In this document: positions 1-5,007 of the stretch, in pieces
How the letters are laid out: each line of letters starts with the position of its first letter
Numbering within the stretch: position 1 is the first letter of the stretch
NCBI GenBank assembly: GCA_026986455.1
Contig: JALSON010000341.1
Span: 1-6,201 of the forward strand
Length of the DNA: 6,201 nt
Source of the DNA: Thermococcaceae archaeon
GTDB lineage: Archaea; Methanobacteriota_B; Thermococci; Thermococcales; Thermococcaceae
Direction: 5' to 3'
Notes under the pieces: model-generated
Database searches by the model: none
The model's input: the letters and a program-made list of their open reading frames with translations, nothing else
Told to the model about the DNA's origin: nothing
Program-made: the position numbers and the translations under genes

Positions 1-311
1 ATCAGGTTGAAGTGCTGAGGGAGCTTGGGTATCTGGGTAAGGATGTTGTGTTTGGCATCAGGCCTGAGGATATTTATGATGCCATGTTTGCTCAAGTGAA
101 GGTGCCGGGGGAGAATATGGTCAGGGCTAAAGTTGAGATTGTGGAGAACCTGGGGAGCGAGCGTATAGTCCATTTGAGGATTGGGGGTATAACCCTTCTC
201 GGCTCGTTCCACAGTGATTCCCGGGTTTCAGAAGGCAGCGAAGTCGACATCGTCTTCGACATGAAGAAGATTCATATCTTCGACAAGGGCACCGGAAGGG
301 CTGTGCTCTAA
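1..311 (+). CDS. Sugar ABC transporter ATPase, C-terminal fragment (MalK/UgpC type, TOBE domain)
   Basis: This is the last ~103 residues of the nucleotide-binding subunit of a carbohydrate (CUT1) ABC importer, which hydrolyses ATP on the cytoplasmic face. The reading frame is open from the left edge (first full codon at 3) to the TAA at 309-311, so the true start and the Walker A, signature and Walker B motifs lie outside the window. A GTG at 12 is only an internal Val codon. The diagnostic piece is FGIRPEDIYDA near the start of the fragment, typical of MalK-type regulatory C-terminal domains. It is followed by a beta-rich OB-fold stretch (VRAKVEIVENLGSE, then VDIVFDMKKIHIFD and a terminal GRAVL), as in TOBE domains. 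It lies just upstream of a binding protein and two permeases, so it may energise that transporter. It is separated from them by 158 bp holding a promoter, and MalK-type ATPases are sometimes shared between importers. The family call is firm; the partner is inferred. Confidence 0.88.
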   Translation, partial: QVEVLRELGYLGKDVVFGIRPEDIYDAMFAQVKVPGENMVRAKVEIVENLGSERIVHLRIGGITLLGSFHSDSRVSEGSEVDIVFDMKKIHIFDKGTGRAVL

Positions 312-402
312 AACTTTCTACCTTTTTCAGTCTATCCTGTTAAAATTTTACATGAATTGAGTGCTGTAGGCTGGCTTTTCCTGCTGTGACCTATCATATA
401 GA
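312..402 (+). terminator. Possible T-rich termination region after the ATPase gene (weak)
   Basis: Just after the ATPase stop codon the coding strand carries pyrimidine-rich sequence with a T5 tract at 323-327 and a further T4 in the palindrome TAAAATTTTA at 341-350. Archaeal intrinsic termination can occur at T-tracts without a hairpin, and I see no convincing GC-rich hairpin here. The T-tracts are short, so read-through into the next operon is quite possible. No small ORF or RNA gene is recognisable in this stretch. Confidence 0.25.
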
Positions 403-443
403 AACAAAAGAATTAAATACCTTGGTCGAATATATCATTGAGT
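403..443 (+). promoter_or_regulatory. Archaeal BRE/TATA promoter of the sugar-transport operon
   Basis: An A-rich BRE-like stretch (about 403-411, AACAAAAGA) directly precedes a TATA-like element TTAAATA at 413-419. Archaeal transcription usually starts about 25 bases downstream of the box centre, which points to a purine near 441-443. That leaves a 5' leader of about 28 bases before the ATG at 470. This is the only substantial gap before a run of closely packed genes, so it most likely drives everything from 470 onward. The Thermococcales glycolytic motif (TATCAC-N5-GTGATA) bound by TrmB-family regulators is not present in intact form. Only partial TATCAT half-sites occur, at 392-397 and 433-438. 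Confidence 0.6.
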
Positions 444-456
444 GAAGCTCCCGCCA

Positions 457-464
457 GGGAGGTG
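457..464 (+). promoter_or_regulatory. Strong ribosome binding site of the binding-protein gene
   Basis: GGGAGGTG ends 5 bases before the ATG at 470. It includes 7 contiguous bases of the archaeal consensus GGAGGTGAT. This fixes the start codon and fits the high expression expected for a binding protein. Confidence 0.85.
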
Positions 465-469
465 TTTCC

Positions 470-1135
470 ATGAGAAAAGCCGTGTACAGCCTCCTGTTGG
501 TGTCTTTTCTGGTTTTCGGAGTGATTGCCAGTGGGTGTATCAGCGGTGGAACCACCACAGAAACTCCTGCTACTGTGACGGTGACGAAATCAGTGGCTCC
601 GGAGCAGAATGTTCTTGAAATCTACCACTGGTGGACTGCCGGTGGGGAGAAGCAGGCAATTGAGGCTGTTTTTAAGAAGTTCAAGGATAAGTATCCCAAC
701 ATCGAAATAAAAGCAAACCCCGTAAGCGGCGGTGCCGGTGTCAACATGAAGATGGTTCTCCAGTCACTGATGCTCGCGGGCAAACCTCCCGACACATTCC
801 AGGTTCATGCGGGCTACGAGATGTCACCCTACATAAAAGCAAACCAGCTAACTCCAATAGATGACATATGGACTGACGATATGAAAAAGCACTACCCGCA
901 GGTCATCCAGCAGATGGTGATGTTCAACGGGCATTACTATGCGGTTCCGATAAACGTTCACAGGGCGAATGTCGTCTGGTACAACAAGCACATATTTGAG
1001 AAGTACGGGATTGATCCAAACAGCATCAAGAGCTTTGATGATCTGATGCGGGTCGCTCAGGAATTGAAGAGCAAGGGAGTAACCCCATTTGCGCTTGGGG
1101 GACAGGAACAAATGGCCGGCCACGCATGCCTTTGA
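470..1135 (+). CDS. N-terminal fragment of the frameshifted sugar-binding lipoprotein
   Basis: This is the 221-codon open frame as literally written, with ATG at 470 behind a strong ribosome binding site. It encodes the lipoprotein signal, the Thr-rich linker and most of the first lobe, including the Trp-Trp pair and FQVH. Homology to the family stops at PFALG (about residue 210). The last ~11 residues, from the second Gly of ALGG to the TGA at 1133-1135, are out-of-frame sequence. On its own the fragment lacks the second lobe and should not bind sugar. Confidence 0.8.
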   Translation: MRKAVYSLLLVSFLVFGVIASGCISGGTTTETPATVTVTKSVAPEQNVLEIYHWWTAGGEKQAIEAVFKKFKDKYPNIEIKANPVSGGAGVNMKMVLQSLMLAGKPPDTFQVHAGYEMSPYIKANQLTPIDDIWTDDMKKHYPQVIQQMVMFNGHYYAVPINVHRANVVWYNKHIFEKYGIDPNSIKSFDDLMRVAQELKSKGVTPFALGGQEQMAGHACL

Positions 1136-1814
1136 GGTTGTGATGCTGTCCGTGGGAGGAGTTCAGTTCTATCAGGACTTTATCAACGGAAAAATAACTG
1201 ATCCCAACGACCCAACACTGAAGAAGGTTCTTAATGCCTATGCCGAATACCTCAACTACGTCAACTCGGATCACGCGGCAAAGACCTGGGACGAGGCGTG
1301 CGGTCTGGTCTATAAAGGGGATGCCGCAATGACGATAATGGGAGACTGGGCGAACGGATACTTCAAGGCAAAGGGATGGAAGCCGAACGTTGATTATGGA
1401 GCAATAGTCCTGCCCTCAAACGTTTACGACCTCGTCATAGATACGTTTGTCCTGCCGGCCAAGGCCGCCCATCCAGACGCTGCCAAGAAATGGCTCAGCT
1501 TCATCGGGACTGTGGAAGCCCAGAATACATTCAACCCGATAAAGGGATCAATACCCGCAAGGGACGATGCTCCCCTTGATCCATACGGGCCTATACAGAA
1601 GGAGTTCATAAAAGACCTCAGGAGTTCAAGCACGAAGCTCGTGCCGAGCATAACCCATGGAAGTGCTGTCCCGCCTGCGTTCCTCTCGGACCTCAACGAC
1701 ATAATCTCGACATTCGTAACCAACAGGAACGTCGATGAGACAGCGAAGTCCATAGTCAATGCGGTCAAACAGGATCTCCTGCCGAACAAGATAAAGGAGT
1801 GGAAACTCACCTGA
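1098..1814 (+). CDS. C-terminal fragment of the frameshifted sugar-binding lipoprotein
   Basis: This is the continuation of the binding protein in the +1 frame, beginning at GDRNKWPATHAFE and ending at the TGA at 1812-1814. The frame is open back to a TTG at 1089, but nothing upstream of 1098 resembles the family. It holds the rest of the protein, including the MGDWANGYF motif, DTFVLP, NPIKGS and THGS. It has no signal peptide. A separate product could start only by reinitiation, for example at ATG 1143 behind GAGGT (1134-1138). That is fortuitous, because those bases encode conserved residues in the intact gene. Confidence 0.75.
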   Translation, partial: GDRNKWPATHAFEVVMLSVGGVQFYQDFINGKITDPNDPTLKKVLNAYAEYLNYVNSDHAAKTWDEACGLVYKGDAAMTIMGDWANGYFKAKGWKPNVDYGAIVLPSNVYDLVIDTFVLPAKAAHPDAAKKWLSFIGTVEAQNTFNPIKGSIPARDDAPLDPYGPIQKEFIKDLRSSSTKLVPSITHGSAVPPAFLSDLNDIISTFVTNRNVDETAKSIVNAVKQDLLPNKIKEWKLT

Positions 1815-1822
1815 GGAGGGTG
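1815..1822 (+). promoter_or_regulatory. Ribosome binding site of the first permease gene
   Basis: GGAGGGTG starts right after the stop codon of the binding-protein gene and ends 4 bases before the GTG at 1827. It supports this non-ATG start. Confidence 0.65.
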
Positions 1823-1826
1823 GGTT

Positions 1827-2711
1827 GTGAGGCTAAAATTCAGGGAAGAATCCCTCTATTCTCTTTTGTTTTTAACCCCTGCCATTGTTCTCGTTGGGGT
1901 TTTCATATACTTTGCAATAGTGTGGAATGTTTACATTTCGTTTACTGACTGGAAAGGATTGATTCCCTCCTACCGGTTTGTCGGGCTTGAGAATTACCGG
2001 ATTCTCTTCCATGATCCCGTTTTCTGGACATCGTTTAGGAACAACATAATTTTGATAATCCTCTTCGTCCCGGGTTCTCTCCTCTTAGGTCTTCTCCTTG
2101 CGATCCTCCTTGACAGAAAGATAAAATTTGAAAATGGATTCAGAACAATATATGCCCTGCCATTTGCCCTCTCGTTTGTGGTTACAGCGACCCTCTGGGC
2201 ATGGATGTACGACCCCTCAGATGGAGTTCTTAACACGCTCTTCAGCATGCTTCATCTGGAGTTTCTCAAGAGCAACTGGATCACCGACCCCCACGTAGCG
2301 CTCTATGCGGTGATTCTCGCTTTAATCTGGCAGTTCTCCGGCTACACCATGCTCATCTACCTGGCAGGCATAAGATCAGTGTCCTCGGAGCAGTATGAGG
2401 CCGCAATTATAGATGGTGCAAATCAGCTCCAGCTCTACAGATACGTCGTGATTCCCCAGCTCAAAAAGCCCACCCTCAGTGCATTCGTTGTGCTGATGGT
2501 GTTCTCGCTTAAAGCGTTCGACTTCATCTGGGTTTTAACATCGGGAGGTCCTGGAACCTCGACGTTCATCCTGGCCGTCGAGATGTACAAGGAGACCTTT
2601 GCAAAAACAAAATTTGCCTATGGTGCTTCCATAGCCACAGTGCTCCTCCTGCTGTCCTTTGCGATAGTTCTGCCATACCTGTACTGGAGCTACGGAGGTG
2701 AAAAGGAATGA
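1827..2711 (+). CDS. Sugar ABC transporter permease, MalF/GtsB type
   Basis: This is an inner-membrane subunit of a CUT1 carbohydrate importer that pairs with the next gene's product to form the channel. The product has 294 residues, the usual size. About six membrane helices can be picked out: residues 13-36, 73-95, 108-128, 157-180, 216-237 and 264-287. The cytoplasmic EAA loop that docks on the ATPase is intact, with Glu191-Ala-Ala followed by Gly197 (YEAAIIDGANQ) and VIPQLKKP. The stretch from SLKAFDFIWVLTSGGPG through the MYKETF motif is characteristic of the MalF-side partner, and overall it reads most like the GtsB branch of glucose/mannose importers. The GTG start is chosen because it follows a ribosome binding site, comes 12 bases after the preceding stop, and leads straight into the conserved N-terminus. 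Its 3' end carries the ribosome binding site of the next gene and overlaps it by ATGA. Confidence 0.93.
   Translation: MRLKFREESLYSLLFLTPAIVLVGVFIYFAIVWNVYISFTDWKGLIPSYRFVGLENYRILFHDPVFWTSFRNNIILIILFVPGSLLLGLLLAILLDRKIKFENGFRTIYALPFALSFVVTATLWAWMYDPSDGVLNTLFSMLHLEFLKSNWITDPHVALYAVILALIWQFSGYTMLIYLAGIRSVSSEQYEAAIIDGANQLQLYRYVVIPQLKKPTLSAFVVLMVFSLKAFDFIWVLTSGGPGTSTFILAVEMYKETFAKTKFAYGASIATVLLLLSFAIVLPYLYWSYGGEKE
2694..2701 (+). promoter_or_regulatory. Ribosome binding site of the second permease, inside the first permease gene
   Basis: GGAGGTGA is a full 8-base match to the archaeal consensus and ends 6 bases before the ATG at 2708. The same bases encode the Gly-Gly-Glu near the C-terminus of the first permease, so the signal is embedded in coding sequence. 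Confidence 0.85.
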
Positions 2712-3526
2712 AAACCCGGAGACTGATTCTTTATCTCCTCCTCATAGCATTCATGTTCGTCTACCTGCTCCCGTTCTGGAGCGCCGTAACCACATCTCTG
2801 AAAACCGGCAGGCAGGTAACCATGACGACTCCGGTCAAGTTTGTATTCCCGCCTTACTTCGGTGCTTACAGGGAAGCCTTTTCCGAGCTGAAAAGGCCCA
2901 TGCTGAACAGCCTGCTCTTTACTACATTTGCCACAATTTTTTCGGTCATGATAGGTTCAATGACAGGGTATGTGCTCGCAAAGCTTCTGAAGGGCTCAAC
3001 CTCCAAAAAGCTCCTGATATTCATAACCCTCGGCATTTTCCTGCCCTACCAGTCAATCCTGATACCGCTGCTCAGGATTATAACAAAGCTCGGTCTCTAC
3101 AACACAATTCCCGGCATGATTCTCACCCATACCGCATATGGAGTCCCAATAACAACCCTTCTGTTCACCAACTACTACTACGAGGTTCCCGATGAACTTG
3201 TCGAGGCTGCAAAGGTCGATGGTGCAAATCCTCTAAAGATATACACAAGCATAGTATTCCCGATTTCGATACCCGCCTTCGTCGTGACCGCAATATACCA
3301 GTTCACAAATATATGGAACGACTATCTTTTTGGCCTTGTGCTGACGAGGGGAGAGGAGGCAATGCCGGCAACTGTTAAGCTTGCAAATCTGAAGGGGAGC
3401 TTCGTGGCAAACTGGAATATCCAGATGGCGGGTGCACTGATAGTCGCAATACCCACGCTCTTCATAATGATAGGCCTTGGGAAATACTTAATAAGGGGAT
3501 ATACGAGTGGAGCTGTTAAAGGGTGA
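2708..3526 (+). CDS. Sugar ABC transporter permease, MalG/GtsC type
   Basis: This is the second membrane subunit of the CUT1 importer. The product has 272 residues, typical for MalG-like proteins, with about six membrane helices (residues 6-29, 66-90, 101-123, 133-155, 187-206 and 239-261). Family hallmarks are TTSLKT after helix 1, an extracytoplasmic PPYFGAYREAF segment, the EAA loop with Glu166-Ala-Ala and Gly172 (VEAAKVDGANP) and the FPISIP that follows, NIWNDYLFGLVL, and the C-terminal RGYTSGAVKG. The ATG overlaps the stop of the first permease by four bases (ATGA), a sign of translational coupling and 1:1 synthesis. Its own stop overlaps or lies just before the next gene. Together with the upstream binding protein and ATPase fragment, it completes a full importer in this neighbourhood. 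Confidence 0.94.
   Translation: MKTRRLILYLLLIAFMFVYLLPFWSAVTTSLKTGRQVTMTTPVKFVFPPYFGAYREAFSELKRPMLNSLLFTTFATIFSVMIGSMTGYVLAKLLKGSTSKKLLIFITLGIFLPYQSILIPLLRIITKLGLYNTIPGMILTHTAYGVPITTLLFTNYYYEVPDELVEAAKVDGANPLKIYTSIVFPISIPAFVVTAIYQFTNIWNDYLFGLVLTRGEEAMPATVKLANLKGSFVANWNIQMAGALIVAIPTLFIMIGLGKYLIRGYTSGAVKG
3521..3526 (+). promoter_or_regulatory. Ribosome binding site that favours the ATG at 3532 for the isomerase gene
   Basis: GGGTGA matches the 3' half of the archaeal consensus (GGTGA) and ends 5 bases before ATG 3532. The competing GTG at 3523 lies within this site, and the nearest purine-rich signal for it (GTGGAG at 3507-3512) is 10 bases away. The site also contains the TGA of the preceding permease gene. 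Confidence 0.55.
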
Positions 3527-3531
3527 CAAAA

Positions 3532-5007
3532 ATGATAGCCGTTGCGACATTTACCGACCCCAGGCCAACTGCCCTCTCAGCCGAGAGGGAAGATGCTCTG
3601 ATGGAGAAGCATCTAAGCCTTATAAAAGCCCTGAAGGAAAGCGGGTTCGAAGTTTTTGATGTGAATGAGGCCATTGGAAAGTATGACGCCTTCAGAAAGG
3701 GGATGAACTTCGGCATAGACTCAAAGGATGATGCATTTAATGCAGCAAAGGTGATAAACGGGAAAGGAGCAAGCGGCGTTATTTTTGGATTGTGGCACTG
3801 GACGGAGAGCAATTTAATAACGCTCTTAGCCAAAGAGGTGAACAGGCCTCTTCTACTCTATGCGGACGACGACCCTGCATGGGCCGGCTCAACGTGCATA
3901 ACCTCGGTCGGGGCATCCCTGTGGGAGAGTGCCGTTAACTATCATGCGCTCCACCACACGCGCATAAAGGGGGACCTGGAGAAGGTTAAGGCATGGGTGA
4001 GGGCTGTTGAAGCGGCCTCAAAGCTCTCCAGGAAGTCGCTCCTCCTGTTTGGAGCACCCTATACATTAGGAATGGAGCACCTTATGGACGATCTGCCGCG
4101 GCTCAAGCGTTTCATTGGCGACTTCCTAATGCTCGACCAGTATTTAATCGTGAAAAGAGCCGATGCCCTGCTGAGCGAGGGGAGGCAGGTGGAGGAGTTC
4201 TTCGACTGGCTGACATCCAAAGCGGAAGTGAAGTTCGACGGTAACATGCTCACACACGAAGCCCTGAGAAAGCAGATAGCCATCTATTTAGCCGCTAAAG
4301 AGATTTACGAAGAGTACAGAGACGAAGTCTCCGGAGTTTCCATTAAATGCCAGCCCGAGCTCTCGGAGGTCTACGGCGTTACCGCATGCCTTATTCCAGC
4401 CCTCTTCCCGTTCAGCTTGGATGCCACGGGCGAGAAGGAGGTAATCCCCGCGACGTGCGAGGGCGACGTTAAGGGAACCATAAGCTCGGCCCTGCTCTTC
4501 TACCTCAGCGGAAAGCCACCTCTCTTTGGGGATATAAAGTACGTTGACGATGAGCTCATACTGATAGCTAACTGCGGGGCATCATCGCTCTACTATGCGA
4601 GGCTGAGCGAAGATCCCGAGGAGAACCTAAGGGCGACCGTAATACAGGGGCAGTGCCAGGGGGCGAGCGGCGGAGCTTTGACCTACAGGACGCCAAAAGC
4701 AGAGCTAACCGTGGCGAGGCTCATCAGGGTGGGAGGGGAATACTACCTGCTCTATTTCCTCGGCGAAGGCCTTGAAATTGGCAGGGATATAGAGGAAAAG
4801 CTCAGGTGGGGCAAACAGTGGCCGCACACCGCGATAAAGAACCCCCTCGATAAAAACACCTTCATAAGCATCATGGGCGCAAACCACCTCTCAGCCGTGC
4901 CCGGGGACTTCAGGGAGGAGCTGAGGTTTGTCGCAAAGCTGTGGGGAATAAAAGCTATAAACCTTGAGGAAAAAGCGGAGGTCAAAGAGTTCCTGAGAGT
5001 GATGTGA
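3532..5007 (+). CDS. L-fucose/L-arabinose isomerase superfamily protein (FucI-like), substrate unknown
   Basis: This is a cytoplasmic protein of the ketol-isomerase family that interconverts an aldose and a ketose with a divalent metal, usually manganese. From ATG 3532 it has 491 residues; an in-frame GTG at 3523 would add three. Recalled motifs of E. coli FucI line up in order: ATCEGDVKG with Glu310, FGDIKYV with Asp334, IANCGAS at 345-351, and GANHLSAVPGD with His452. These correspond to the metal ligands Glu337, Asp361 and His528, and the Glu-to-Asp spacing of 24 is the same. An active metal site is therefore likely. The protein is about 100 residues shorter than E. coli FucI (591), and it begins with a Rossmann-like MIAVATFTDPR strand. 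The substrate cannot be read from the sequence. The gene sits in an operon with a glucose-type importer and a debranching-type glucosidase, not with fuculose kinase or aldolase genes, so an L-fucose pathway is doubtful. No frameshift or missing motif is seen. Confidence 0.85.
   Translation: MIAVATFTDPRPTALSAEREDALMEKHLSLIKALKESGFEVFDVNEAIGKYDAFRKGMNFGIDSKDDAFNAAKVINGKGASGVIFGLWHWTESNLITLLAKEVNRPLLLYADDDPAWAGSTCITSVGASLWESAVNYHALHHTRIKGDLEKVKAWVRAVEAASKLSRKSLLLFGAPYTLGMEHLMDDLPRLKRFIGDFLMLDQYLIVKRADALLSEGRQVEEFFDWLTSKAEVKFDGNMLTHEALRKQIAIYLAAKEIYEEYRDEVSGVSIKCQPELSEVYGVTACLIPALFPFSLDATGEKEVIPATCEGDVKGTISSALLFYLSGKPPLFGDIKYVDDELILIANCGASSLYYARLSEDPEENLRATVIQGQCQGASGGALTYRTPKAELTVARLIRVGGEYYLLYFLGEGLEIGRDIEEKLRWGKQWPHTAIKNPLDKNTFISIMGANHLSAVPGDFREELRFVAKLWGIKAINLEEKAEVKEFLRVM
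4999..5003 (+). promoter_or_regulatory. Weak ribosome binding site of the debranching-enzyme gene
   Basis: GTGAT matches the 3' half of the archaeal consensus and ends 4 bases before the GTG at 5008. It lies inside the end of the isomerase gene. It is weaker than the sites of the transporter genes, so coupling to translation of the upstream gene probably matters. Confidence 0.4.

Larger units (their letters stand above)
470..1814 (+). pseudogene. Glucose/mannose-type ABC sugar-binding lipoprotein, split by a +1 frameshift
   Basis: This extracytoplasmic solute-binding protein would capture sugar outside the membrane for the permeases encoded next. The 5' part (470-1135) and the 3' part (in frame from about 1098 to the TGA at 1812-1814) are two halves of one protein. 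Deleting one G from the G5 run at 1097-1101 restores PFALGDRNKWPATHAFE and a 447-residue product, normal for the family. Residues 1-23 form a lipoprotein signal (basic start, hydrophobic core, lipobox ASGC with Cys23), followed by a Thr-rich linker typical of archaeal binding proteins. The mature part resembles the Thermus and Pseudomonas glucose-binding (GtsA-like) family. The sugar-contact residues I recall for that family appear at matching spacing: Trp54-Trp55, Gln111 and His113 (FQVH), Asp324 (DTFVLP), Lys358 (NPIKGS) and His396 (THGS). The substrate is therefore probably glucose, a close epimer or a gluco-oligosaccharide. As written the gene is broken; a sequence error is equally possible. 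Confidence 0.9.

Noticed and set aside
341..350. Perfect palindrome TAAAATTTTA as an operator, hairpin terminator or second promoter
   Set aside because: It is only 10 bases of pure A/T, with no GC stem for a hairpin. It lies about 120 bases before the start codon, and such palindromes are common by chance in AT-rich DNA.
1097..1101. Programmed ribosomal frameshifting as the explanation of the split gene
   Set aside because: No slippery heptamer, obvious stimulatory hairpin or functional reason for two products is visible. A homopolymer indel explains it more simply.
1424..1810. 128-codon open frame on the - strand
   Set aside because: It lies opposite the C-terminal half of the binding protein, whose + strand frame carries clear family motifs. 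No ribosome binding site or recognisable domain is seen, so it is a shadow frame.
2698..3195. 165-codon + strand open frame overlapping the second permease
   Set aside because: It overlaps a clear MalG-type permease in another frame, and its product is a Pro/His/Arg-rich sequence with no domain.
3523..3525. GTG as the start of the isomerase gene
   Set aside because: It sits within the ribosome binding site GGGTGA (3521-3526) that is well placed for ATG 3532, and it would add only three residues. It cannot be fully excluded because of the GTGA overlap with the preceding stop.
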